From Streptomyces armeniacus (GTDB taxonomy: Bacteria; Actinomycetota; Actinomycetes; Streptomycetales; Streptomycetaceae): DNA of 64,000 bases. The translations under genes and the position numbers were made by a program. Positions 24,890 through 32,998 of the stretch are shown here, in pieces (position 1 is the stretch's first letter; every line of letters begins with the position of its first letter). A model generated the notes under the pieces. The model saw nothing but the letters and a program-made list of their open reading frames with translations, ran no database searches and was not told the origin of the DNA. The stretch is taken from assembly GCF_003355155.1 (NCBI RefSeq), contig NZ_CP031320.1:3153367-3217366 (forward strand). Direction: 5' to 3'.

Positions 24890-25801
24890 GTGGCACGCTC
24901 GCGACTGCACTCGTCACGCAACCGGGCCGCGGTGGGCTTCCTGCTGCCGTTCTGCGTGCTCTTCCTCGCGACCTTCATCGCTCCGATCTGCTACGCGCTC
25001 TACCAGAGCCTGTTCAAGGTGGAACGCAGCGGTGCCCTCGGACTCGGCGGCGAGACCGAGGTGTTCGCCGGGCTGTCCAACTACACGCACGCGCTGGAGG
25101 ACAGCCAGTTCCTCGAGGGCTTCGCCCGTGTGCTGCTGTTCGGCGTCGTGCAGGTCCCGGTGATGATCCTGCTCGCCACGGTGCTCGCGCTGCTGCTGGA
25201 GGCGGCGTCGGCGCGCGGCGTGGTGTTCTTCCGCACCGCGTTCTTCCTGCCGTACGGCGTGCCCGGCGTCATCGCGTCGATCCTGTGGGGCTTCCTCTAC
25301 GTGCCGGGCATCAGCCCGTTCGTCGAGATGTTCCACAGCGCGGGCTTCGACGTGAACTTCCTCTCCGAGGGCAATCTGCTGTGGGCCATCGCGAACATCG
25401 TGACCTGGGAGTTCACCGGCTACAACATGCTGATCCTGATCTCCCAGCTGAAGGCCGTGCCGGACGAGCTGTACGAGGCGGCGCGGATCGACGGCGCCAA
25501 CGCCTGGCAGGTCGCGATCCGCATCAAACTCCCGCTGATCCGGCCCGCCCTGGTGCTCACCACGGTGTTCAGCATCATCGGGACGCTCCAGCTGTTCTCC
25601 GAGCCGCTGGTGCTGAAGCCGCTCACCGGCAACATCGACACCGGCTACACGCCCAACGTGCACGCGTACAACGAGGCGTTCCAGTCCAACAACTACAACG
25701 TGGCCGCTGCTGAGGCCGTGCTGCTCGCACTGGTCGCGTGCGTGCTCTCGTTCGGCTTCATGCGCCTGGTCGGACGCCGGGGGAAGGTGGGAGACGAGTG
25801 A
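24890..25801 (+). CDS. Sugar ABC transporter permease (MalF-like) of the sialic-acid cluster
   Basis: 303 residues, GTG start two bases after the binding-protein stop. Six hydrophobic segments and an EAA loop (ELYEAARIDGANAWQVAIRIKLP). It overlaps the next permease gene. As in the mannan cluster, no dedicated ATPase gene is present. Confidence 0.9.
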   Translation: MARSRLHSSRNRAAVGFLLPFCVLFLATFIAPICYALYQSLFKVERSGALGLGGETEVFAGLSNYTHALEDSQFLEGFARVLLFGVVQVPVMILLATVLALLLEAASARGVVFFRTAFFLPYGVPGVIASILWGFLYVPGISPFVEMFHSAGFDVNFLSEGNLLWAIANIVTWEFTGYNMLILISQLKAVPDELYEAARIDGANAWQVAIRIKLPLIRPALVLTTVFSIIGTLQLFSEPLVLKPLTGNIDTGYTPNVHAYNEAFQSNNYNVAAAEAVLLALVACVLSFGFMRLVGRRGKVGDE

Positions 25802-26835
25802 GCGCGGCGGACACCGAGGACACGGCGGACCCGGCGGAGCCGTCGGGCACCGCGGGCACGGGCGGGCCGGCGAAGGCGGCCGGCGCGGTGGACGTGGCGG
25901 GCACGGGCGGGGACGGTACGGGCACCGGGACCGCCGCCGGGCCCGCCTCCGGCGGTCCGGCCGAACGGCGCGCGCGGCGCCGCGGCGGTCCGGGCGCGGC
26001 CCCGCTGCGGTACCGCATCATCACGATGTCGCTGCTCACCGTGGCGGCGCTGTACTTCCTGGTGCCCGTCTACTGGCTGATGGTCTCCGCGACCAAGAAC
26101 AGCTCCGATCTCTTCGGCACGTTCGGTTTCTGGTTCGCCAACCCGCGCCCGCTGGAGTATCTGGGCGATCTGCTCACCTACGACGACGGCATCTATCTGC
26201 GCTGGTTCGCCAACAGCGTGCTGTACGCGGGCGTGGGCGCCGCCCTCGCCACCCTGCTGTCGGCCGCCGCCGGATACGCACTGGCCAAGTTCGACTTCCG
26301 CGGCCGCGAGACGGTCTTCAACGTGGTGCTCGCCGGGGTGCTCATCCCCGGTACGGCGCTGGCCCTGCCGCTGTACCTCATGTTCAGCGAGGTCGGGATG
26401 GCCAACACGTACTGGGCGGTGCTGGTGCCCAGCGTGGTCAGCCCGTTCGGGGTGTACCTGTGCCGGATCTACGCCGTCGCGTCCGTGCCGGACAGCCTGC
26501 TGGAGGCGGCGCGGATCGACGGGGCGGGCGAACTGACCATCTTCCGGGTGCTGGTGATCCGGCTGATGTCGCCGGCGCTCATCACGGTCTTCCTGTTCCA
26601 GTTCGTGCACATCTGGAACAACTTCTTCCTGCCGCTGGTCATGCTCTCCAATTCGGACCTGTATCCGATCACCCTGGGTCTGACGTCCTGGCAGGGCTAC
26701 GCCGACCGGCAGCCGCTGCTGTATCAGCTGACCGTCGGGGGCGCGTTCGTCTCCGTGATCCCGCTGATGATCCTGATGGTCGTGCTCCAGCGCTTCTGGC
26801 GCACCGGCCTCACCGAGGGCAGCATCAAGTCCTGA
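25798..26835 (+). CDS. Sugar ABC transporter permease (MalG-like) of the sialic-acid cluster
   Basis: 345 residues from the GTG at 25798, overlapping the previous stop (GTGA). The first 75 residues are a disordered Ala/Gly/Thr/Pro-rich tail ending RRARRRGG, longer than usual for this family. Then follow six membrane segments with the EAA loop (SLLEAARIDGAGELTIFRVLVI) and the C-terminus TGLTEGSIKS. It is the last gene of the operon and is followed by a strong hairpin. Confidence 0.9.
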   Translation: MSAADTEDTADPAEPSGTAGTGGPAKAAGAVDVAGTGGDGTGTGTAAGPASGGPAERRARRRGGPGAAPLRYRIITMSLLTVAALYFLVPVYWLMVSATKNSSDLFGTFGFWFANPRPLEYLGDLLTYDDGIYLRWFANSVLYAGVGAALATLLSAAAGYALAKFDFRGRETVFNVVLAGVLIPGTALALPLYLMFSEVGMANTYWAVLVPSVVSPFGVYLCRIYAVASVPDSLLEAARIDGAGELTIFRVLVIRLMSPALITVFLFQFVHIWNNFFLPLVMLSNSDLYPITLGLTSWQGYADRQPLLYQLTVGGAFVSVIPLMILMVVLQRFWRTGLTEGSIKS

Positions 26836-26852
26836 CTCGACGGTGCCCGCGC

Positions 26853-26887
26853 GGCGTACGTACGGGGCGCGCTCCCGTACGTACGCC
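26853..26887. terminator. Bidirectional terminator built from CGTACGTACG
   Basis: Perfect 14-base inverted repeat (GGCGTACGTACGGG / CCCGTACGTACGCC) with a 7-base loop, between the convergent permease and AraC genes. Confidence 0.75.
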
Positions 26888-26903
26888 CGCGCCTCCCCGT
26901 ACG

Positions 26904-27878
26904 TCAGCGCCGGAAGCCCGCACGGAACGCGCCCGGCGGCGCCCCGAAGCGCGCCCGGAACAGGCGGCTGAAGTGGGACGGGCCGGAGAAGCCCGAGGCG
27001 GCGGCGACCCGTTCCACGGGCAGGTCCGTCATCTCCAGCAGCCGCGCCGCGTGCCGCAGCCGTGCGTCCCGTACGGCCTCCATGGGCGTGTGCCCGAGCT
27101 GTGCGGAGAACAGGTGCGCCAGCCGCGACGGCGACAGCGCCACCCGTTCCGCCAGCGAGGCCACGGAGTGCGGGGCCGCGGGGTCGGCCAGCAGCAGCGC
27201 CTCCGCCCGGCGCACGCGCGGATCGACGTCGTCGGGCGCTCGGGCGCTGCGGTCGGCCCGTACGCCCTGGTCCCGTGCGCCCTGGTCCCGTTCACGGGCG
27301 GGTGCCGCGGCGGCCGCCGCCAGCACCAGCACCTCCTCGACGCCGCCGAGCGCCAGCTCGCGCGCCGCCGCGGCCTGCGCCGCCACGGCGCGGAACCGTG
27401 TCCCCGCGCCCCCCGCCGCCTCCGGTTCCGGAGGCGCACCGGCGCCCGCCCACCGCGCGTCGGCGTGCACGCGGCGGAACGCCGCGTCGATGCGCTCCCG
27501 TACGTCCCCCGGCACCGAGGTGATCGCGTACAGCCGGTCCGCGGACTCGTACGGGCCCAGCCAGGACCGCCACGCGATGCGCGGCTGGCAGTGCACCCAC
27601 CAGAAGGCCCAGCGGTCGCAGCCGGGCGCGACCGCGTAGTCGTGCGGCACGCCCGGCCCGATCACCACCAGGTCGCCGGGGCGCGCCGCGACGTCCGCCG
27701 CCCCCTGCCGGAACCGGCCGCCGCCCGCGAGTGTCCAGGTCAGCAGCAGGTTACGGGCCCCGCCCGAGCGCCGTACGGCGTAGCCGGGCGGCTCGTCGTA
27801 GCAGCCGGTCACCAGAAGTCCGGGCGGCGGCGCGGGCGGGTCGTCGGCAGCAGGATCCGGCAGGTGGGCAGCGCTCAT
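26904..27878 (-). CDS. AraC-family transcriptional regulator
   Basis: About 324 residues. The N-terminal half is a cupin-like sensor domain (AARPGDLVVIGPGVPHDYAV), then an Ala-rich linker, then the double helix-turn-helix of AraC (HSVASLAERVALSPSRLAHLFSAQLG and PVERVAAASGFSGPSHFSRLFRARFG). The ATG at 27878 lies 6 bases after GGGAGG; another ATG directly abuts it and is less likely. It is divergent from the PhyH-type dioxygenase gene 76 bases away, which it probably regulates. Confidence 0.9.
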   Translation of the reverse strand: MSAAHLPDPAADDPPAPPPGLLVTGCYDEPPGYAVRRSGGARNLLLTWTLAGGGRFRQGAADVAARPGDLVVIGPGVPHDYAVAPGCDRWAFWWVHCQPRIAWRSWLGPYESADRLYAITSVPGDVRERIDAAFRRVHADARWAGAGAPPEPEAAGGAGTRFRAVAAQAAAARELALGGVEEVLVLAAAAAAPARERDQGARDQGVRADRSARAPDDVDPRVRRAEALLLADPAAPHSVASLAERVALSPSRLAHLFSAQLGHTPMEAVRDARLRHAARLLEMTDLPVERVAAASGFSGPSHFSRLFRARFGAPPGAFRAGFRR

Positions 27879-27954
27879 GGACATCCTCCCGGGCCGGTCA
27901 CCGGAGCTAGCGTCGTAGACGGCAGCAGAACCAGGCGAGGCGAGAGGAGTTCCG

Positions 27955-28827
27955 ATGACGACCGTCCAGGGGAGCGTAACTCCGGGCAGTGCTCCGGCGA
28001 AGAGCGCACGCGACCGGCGCGCTGCGGGCGACGCGGCCCGCCCGCCGGCCGAGGAGTTCGAGGAGCAGGGGTTCATCGTGCTCCGCGGGCTGTTCGACCG
28101 GGCGGAGACCGACGCGCTGTGCACGGAGTTCGCCGGGGTGCACGCGGGCGGCCGGGTCCCCGGACACTTCGAGCCGAAGCCGCAGCTGCCGGGCGAGCCG
28201 TTCGACCCGCTGCGCGCGTACCCGCGGGTCATGCACCCGCACCGGTTCAACCAGCTCGCGCGTGACGTGCTGCTCGACGACCGGCTGCGCACGGTGCTGG
28301 AGGAGCTGCTCGGCGAAGAGGTGCTGGCGGCGCAGAGCATGTTCTACTTCAAGCCGCCGGGCGCCCGCGGCCAGGCCCTCCACCAGGACAACTTCTACCT
28401 CCGCGTCGAGCCCGGCACCTGCGTCGCCGCCTGGATCGCCTGCGAGCCGATCGACCGCGGGAACGGCGGCCTGGAGGTCGTCCCCGGCACGCACCGCATG
28501 GACCTGTTCTGCCCGGAGGAGGCCGATCCGGGGGTGTCGTTCGCCCGCGAGTACGTTCCGCCGCCGCCCGGTCTGGCGCCCGTGCCGGTCGACATGGAGC
28601 CGGGCGACGTGCTGTTCTTCAACGGCAGCCTGGTGCACGGCTCCGGCCCGAACCGCGCGGCGGAGCGCTTCCGGCGCTCGTACATCTGCCACTACGTGGG
28701 CGCCTCCGCCGACCGGATCGGCAACTACTACCGCACCATCTCGATGACCGGCGAACGGGTCGAGCTGGCCGAGAGCACCGGGGCGGGTCCGTGCGGCACC
28801 GAGTTCGACGCGCCGGGGCCGCACTGA
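27955..28827 (+). CDS. Phytanoyl-CoA dioxygenase (PhyH) family oxygenase
   Basis: 290 residues, Fe(II)/2-oxoglutarate-dependent dioxygenase fold. The iron ligands are visible as HQDN (His-x-Asp) and the distal His in LVHGSGPN, with a conserved Arg in RFRRSYICHYVG. ATG at 27955 with GAGAGGAG upstream. It is divergent from an AraC regulator, a common arrangement for inducible catabolic oxygenases. The substrate cannot be deduced. Confidence 0.88.
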   Translation: MTTVQGSVTPGSAPAKSARDRRAAGDAARPPAEEFEEQGFIVLRGLFDRAETDALCTEFAGVHAGGRVPGHFEPKPQLPGEPFDPLRAYPRVMHPHRFNQLARDVLLDDRLRTVLEELLGEEVLAAQSMFYFKPPGARGQALHQDNFYLRVEPGTCVAAWIACEPIDRGNGGLEVVPGTHRMDLFCPEEADPGVSFAREYVPPPPGLAPVPVDMEPGDVLFFNGSLVHGSGPNRAAERFRRSYICHYVGASADRIGNYYRTISMTGERVELAESTGAGPCGTEFDAPGPH

Positions 28828-28936
28828 GCGGGGGCCTCGCGGCGCCCTGAGCTGGGGGTCCCGAGCTGAACGCGCGGATGTCAGTGGCCGGTGTCAGGCT
28901 TGCTTCACAGGCGCAGGGTCTGCGAAGGGAACCGTC

Positions 28937-29731
28937 ATGATCACCACTGACTCCGTGCCCGGCTCGCCGGCCTGGCTCGACCTGGGCTCCCGGGACATCA
29001 CCGCCACCGCCTCCTTCTACGGCCCCGTGTTCGGCTGGGAGTTCGAGTCCGCCGGTCCGGACAGCGGGTACGGCTTCTTCAAGCTGCGCGGCAAGACGGT
29101 CGCCGCGGTCGGCGGGCTCACCGAGGAGGGCGCCCGTTCCGCCTGGATCGTCTATTTCCGGACCCGGGACGCGGACATGGCGGCCCGTACGGTGGAGCAG
29201 CGCGGCGGCACGGTGCGGGCCGCGCCGTCCGACATCGACGGGGAGGGCCGGATGGCCCAGTTCAGCGACCCGCAGGGCGGGCAGTTCGCCGTCTGGCAGC
29301 CGGGCGGGCACGCCGGTCTGGAGGCGGTCGACGTGCCCGGCAGCCTGACGTGGACGGAGCTGTGCACCCCGGACGCGGGCGCCGCCAAGGAGTTCTACGG
29401 CTCGCTGTTCGGCTGGCGGACCCAGGACATGCCGATGCCGGGCGACGGCGAGGGGACGTACACGCTGCTCATGCCCGAGGACGGCAGCGAGGACCTGATG
29501 CACGGCGGCATCGTGGAGCTGCCCGCGGAGTATCTGACGCAGACGGGCGGCTCGGCTTACTGGCACCCGGTGTTCGGCACCGAGGACTGCGACGCCGTGA
29601 TCGCCAGAGTCAGAGACGGCGGCGGCAGCGTGACGATGGGCCCGGAGGACGCGGAGGGCGTCGGCCGGCTGGCCGTGTGCAACGACCCGGCGGGCGCCGA
29701 GTTCGTGGTGCTCAAGCCGGCGGAGATGTGA
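28937..29731 (+). CDS. Two-domain VOC/glyoxalase-like protein
   Basis: 264 residues built from two vicinal-oxygen-chelate modules: the first begins PAWLDLGSRDITATASFYGPVFGWEF, the second TWTELCTPDAGAAKEFYGSLFGW. This arrangement is common in Streptomyces and usually annotated only as VOC family. Ribosome-binding site GAAGGGAA precedes the ATG. No operon partner is evident, and the enzymatic role, if any, is unknown. Confidence 0.85.
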   Translation: MITTDSVPGSPAWLDLGSRDITATASFYGPVFGWEFESAGPDSGYGFFKLRGKTVAAVGGLTEEGARSAWIVYFRTRDADMAARTVEQRGGTVRAAPSDIDGEGRMAQFSDPQGGQFAVWQPGGHAGLEAVDVPGSLTWTELCTPDAGAAKEFYGSLFGWRTQDMPMPGDGEGTYTLLMPEDGSEDLMHGGIVELPAEYLTQTGGSAYWHPVFGTEDCDAVIARVRDGGGSVTMGPEDAEGVGRLAVCNDPAGAEFVVLKPAEM

Positions 29732-29770
29732 GCCTTGGCGGGTGCGCCGCCACGCTCGTGACCGATGGGG

Positions 29771-30928
29771 CTAGAGCGTCAGCACGTGGCCCGTACGGGG
29801 TGTGCTGCGGCCCGACTGGACGTCGTGCCAGACCCGTTGGAGCGCCTCGCCGCCGTGCCCGTGCATGACGTCGACCCAGGACTCGACGGCCGCGCCGAAG
29901 CGCTGCCACGCCTCGCCGAACCGTTCGCCGAGCCCGTCCCGGCCCCAGTCGCCGACGCGCTTGCGCAGCTGCACGGGCGCGAAGAACATGCCGGTGCCGG
30001 AGCTCGCGCGCGTCTCCGTGCCCGAGCCCGCCTCCGCGAGGCTGCCCGCCGGGGCCGGCTCCTGGTGGGTGACGCCGACGGTGACGTGGTACGCGAGCGC
30101 GCCGCCGAGGTGCGCCCGCAGCGCGGCGGTCAGCGCCTCGTCCCCGGCGAAGTCCGCGTAGACGGCGGGCCGTTCGAGGGAGAGGAGGCCGGTCTCGTCG
30201 TACGTCAGCACCCGGTCGTAGCAGCCGAGGCTCTCGGTGAAGGCCCGGTTGCGGGGCGAGGTGAGCCCGACGATCTCGTGGCCGTCCGGCCCGTCCGGCC
30301 CCTCCGCCGTTCCGTGCCGCTCCCTGTGCTCGCGCAGCTCGAAGGCCGTGCCGTACGCGGTCTTGCTGGAGGCGGAGGACAGGACGACGGCCCGCGCGCC
30401 GAACAACTCCTGGTCCGCCAGCCAGTCCGCCAGCAGGAACGACGTCCAGAACAGCGGCCGGTACAGCACCTGCAGATCCTCCCGGTCCGCCGCGTAGCCG
30501 GGATCGTGGGTGGTGCTCGCGTAGCGGTTGTACGTCGAGGGCAGCTCGGCGCGGTGCGGCGCGGCGTCCCGGAAGCCGCGCTCGTCGGCGCGGCCGGGCC
30601 GTACGAGCAGGTGGCTGCCGGAGGGGAGGTAGCCGTAGACGCGGGTGCCGGGCGTGACGCCGGCGGCGCGGGAGGCGACGACCTCGGCGAAGCCCCAGAC
30701 GGGGACGGTGCCCCAGCCGTCGGGCGCGGGGAAGAACTCCCAGTACCGGAAGGAGTCGCCGAGCGCCGCGTACGTCACGTTGTTGGCGGTGAGGCCGACC
30801 CGGTCGACGCGCAACAGGGCCTCGCCGGGCTGGACTTCGGGCACCGGGGCGGTTTCGAGTGTGGTGGTCGACAGATCGTCGCGGGAGACCAGCAGGCGCC
30901 AGCCGCTGTGCGGGGCAGAGGTGTCCAT
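29771..30928 (-). CDS. DUF2855 family protein
   Basis: 385 residues. The sequence VTYAALGDSFRYWEFFPA near residues 50-70 and SSASSKTAYGTAFEL in the middle are typical of the DUF2855 family, which looks like a divergent medium-chain reductase (quinone-reductase-like) fold. The biochemical role is unknown. The ATG at 30928 is chosen over in-frame upstream codons that would run into the operator. It is divergent from a TetR regulator across a perfect palindrome and so is probably its target. Confidence 0.82.
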   Translation of the reverse strand: MDTSAPHSGWRLLVSRDDLSTTTLETAPVPEVQPGEALLRVDRVGLTANNVTYAALGDSFRYWEFFPAPDGWGTVPVWGFAEVVASRAAGVTPGTRVYGYLPSGSHLLVRPGRADERGFRDAAPHRAELPSTYNRYASTTHDPGYAADREDLQVLYRPLFWTSFLLADWLADQELFGARAVVLSSASSKTAYGTAFELREHRERHGTAEGPDGPDGHEIVGLTSPRNRAFTESLGCYDRVLTYDETGLLSLERPAVYADFAGDEALTAALRAHLGGALAYHVTVGVTHQEPAPAGSLAEAGSGTETRASSGTGMFFAPVQLRKRVGDWGRDGLGERFGEAWQRFGAAVESWVDVMHGHGGEALQRVWHDVQSGRSTPRTGHVLTL

Positions 30929-30943
30929 GTCGGCGACCGTAAT

Positions 30944-30957
30944 TGAATCCGGATTCA
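30944..30957. promoter_or_regulatory. TetR operator palindrome
   Basis: Perfect 14-base palindrome TGAATCCGGATTCA, extended by a second overlapping half (GATTCAA to 30964), in the 57-base gap between the divergent DUF2855 and TetR genes. Binding here would block both promoters. Confidence 0.75.
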
Positions 30958-30985
30958 GATTCAAGGTTTCGGCTAGCCTTTGCAC

Positions 30986-31642
30986 ATGCCGAACTCCACC
31001 CCTCCCCGTGCCCGCCGTACGCGGCGCGGTGTCCGTACGAGCGGCGCGCTGGTCGGCGCGGCACGGCGGGTCTTCGAACGGGACGGCTACCTCGAGGCGC
31101 GCATCGTGGACATCGCCGCCGAGGCGGGCGTGGCCACCGGCAGCTTCTACACGCACTTCAGCGGCAAGGAGGAGGTCTTCGAGGCCGTCCTCGCCGAGCT
31201 GCAGGACGAGATGCTGCACCCCGGCGCCGGCGGCACGGGCGCGGACGGCGCCGAAGCCGACGCGTCCGCCGACCCTGCCGCGCTGCGCCGCGGCGTCGAG
31301 GCGGCGAACCGCGCCTACCTCGAGTCGTACCGCCGCAACGCCGCCCTCATGGCCGCACTGGAGCAGGCCGCGGCCGTCGACCGGCGGTTCCTCGCCGTAC
31401 GGCTGCGCCGCTCGCAGGTCTTCGTCGAACGGAGCGCACGGACCGTCGTACGACTGCAGCAGGCCGGGCTGGCCGACCCCGCGCTCGACCCCGACGTCAC
31501 CGCCCGCGCCATCAACGCGATGGTGAGCCGCACGGCGTACATGACCTTCGTGGCGGGCGACCCCGTGCCGTTCGAGGAGCTTGTCCGGACCCTGACGCGG
31601 CTCTGGATGAACGCGCTGGGCATGCCGCGCGCGCCCGAGTAG
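30986..31642 (+). CDS. TetR-family transcriptional regulator
   Basis: About 218 residues. The N-terminal helix-turn-helix domain (ALVGAARRVFERDGYLEARIVDIAAEAGVATGSFYTHFSGKEEVFEAVL) is textbook TetR; the C-terminal helical domain binds an unknown ligand. The ATG at 30986 has no clear ribosome-binding site and may be leaderless or begin at the TTG two codons earlier. It is divergent from the DUF2855 gene with the shared palindrome between them. Confidence 0.9.
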   Translation: MPNSTPPRARRTRRGVRTSGALVGAARRVFERDGYLEARIVDIAAEAGVATGSFYTHFSGKEEVFEAVLAELQDEMLHPGAGGTGADGAEADASADPAALRRGVEAANRAYLESYRRNAALMAALEQAAAVDRRFLAVRLRRSQVFVERSARTVVRLQQAGLADPALDPDVTARAINAMVSRTAYMTFVAGDPVPFEELVRTLTRLWMNALGMPRAPE

Positions 31643-31738
31643 GCCGTCTCGTGGTTTCCTCCGGTTGAACCGCAGCTGCCATGTGTGATGCGCCAGAAGC
31701 ATTGCAGTTGCGGCGAATATAGCCCTACGGTGGCGCGT

Positions 31739-32143
31739 ATGCAGTCCTACACCATCGGGCAGGCCGCGCGTCTGCTGGGCGTGAGCCCCGATACGGCGCG
31801 CCGCTGGGCCGACGCCGGACGCGTCGCGACGCACCGTGACGAGACCGGGCGCCGCGTCATCGACGGGCGGGACCTCGCGGACTTCGCCGTCGAGGTCGGG
31901 CAGAGCGGCGGGGGCGGCGGCGGTGAGGACGAGCCGTCGTACACCTCGGCGCGCAACGCCTTCCCCGGCATCGTGACCGCCGTACGGCTCGGCGACGTCG
32001 CCGCCCAGGTGGAGATCCAGGCGGGCCCGCACCGGCTGGTGTCGCTGCTCACCCGTGAGGCCGTCGAGGAGCTGGGCCTGGAGGTCGGGGTGCGGGCCAC
32101 CGCGCGGGTCAAGGCCACCAGCGTGCACGTCGACCGTGGCTGA
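31739..32143 (+). CDS. Helix-turn-helix / TOBE molybdate-binding regulator
   Basis: 134 residues. A MerR-like helix-turn-helix (YTIGQAARLLGVSPDTARRWADAGRV) is joined by a Gly-rich linker to a TOBE (mop-like) domain (SARNAFPGIVTAVRLGDVAAQVEIQAG ... VRATARVKATSVHV, shown in parts), which binds molybdate or tungstate. It is first in the molybdate cluster and probably functions as a ModE substitute. TATAGC about 20 bases before the ATG could be its -10 box. Its stop lies about 40 bases before the modA start. Confidence 0.85.
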   Translation: MQSYTIGQAARLLGVSPDTARRWADAGRVATHRDETGRRVIDGRDLADFAVEVGQSGGGGGGEDEPSYTSARNAFPGIVTAVRLGDVAAQVEIQAGPHRLVSLLTREAVEELGLEVGVRATARVKATSVHVDRG

Positions 32144-32183
32144 CGCGAGGCCGGCGGCCCGCCGGCACGGAGGAGCCGGGCCC

Positions 32184-32954
32184 GTGCCCCGTACGCGCGC
32201 CCGCCGCGCCGCCGGCGCGCTCGCCGCGCTGCTCGTGCTGCCGCTCGCCGCGTGCGGCGGCACGGGGGACTCCGACGGCGGCGGCTCCGGGGGCCGGCTC
32301 ACCGTCATGGCCGCCTCGTCGCTCACGGACGCGTTCCGCACGCTGGGCGCCGCGTACGAGAAGGAACACCCGGGCACGGAGCTGAAGTTCTCCTTCGCCG
32401 GTTCGCAGCAGCTGGCCGCGCAGGTCGAGCAGGGCGCCCCGGCGGACGTCCTGGTCACCGCGGACGAACGGACGATGGACGCGGTGGAGGCGGACACCGG
32501 CACCCCCGAAGTCATCGCCCGCAACCGGCTGGTGATCGTCACCGGCGAGGGCAACCCCGAGCACGTCACGTCCCTGAAGGACCTCGCAGGCGGCAAGCTG
32601 AAAGTGGTGCTGGCCGCGCCCGCCGTACCGGTCGGCAACTACAGCGCGAAGGCGCTCAGCGCCGCGCACCTCACGGTGCGGCCTGTGTCCGAGGAGCCGA
32701 ACGTACGGGCCGTCCTGAGCAAGGTCGCACTCGGCGAGGCCGACGCGGGCCTCGTCTACGCCACTGATGCCGCGTCCGCGCCCGGCAAGGTCGACGCGGT
32801 GGCCGTCCCCGACGCGCAGAACCAGATCGCGTCGTACCTCGCGGCCACCCTCGACGAGTCGGGCGCGCCGGAGGCCGCGCGTTCCTTCGTGGCGTGGCTG
32901 AAGTCGGCCGAAGCCCGGAAGATCCTGCGGAACGCGGGCTTCCAGCAGCCCTGA
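32184..32954 (+). CDS. modA: Molybdate-binding lipoprotein ModA
   Basis: 256 residues from the GTG at 32184, which follows GGAGGAG by 8 bases; an in-frame GTG at 32136 overlapping the previous gene is possible. Lipoprotein signal with lipobox LAAC (LVLPLAACGG). The mature part is a periplasmic-binding fold with LTVMAASSLTDAF and SFAGSQQLAAQVEQGAPADV, the oxyanion-binding hallmarks of ModA. It captures molybdate for the fused ModBC transporter encoded 45 bases downstream. Confidence 0.93.
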   Translation: MPRTRARRAAGALAALLVLPLAACGGTGDSDGGGSGGRLTVMAASSLTDAFRTLGAAYEKEHPGTELKFSFAGSQQLAAQVEQGAPADVLVTADERTMDAVEADTGTPEVIARNRLVIVTGEGNPEHVTSLKDLAGGKLKVVLAAPAVPVGNYSAKALSAAHLTVRPVSEEPNVRAVLSKVALGEADAGLVYATDAASAPGKVDAVAVPDAQNQIASYLAATLDESGAPEAARSFVAWLKSAEARKILRNAGFQQP

Positions 32955-32998
32955 GGACAGCAGCCCTGAGGACCAGAACCCCTGAGGAGGGGAGCACG

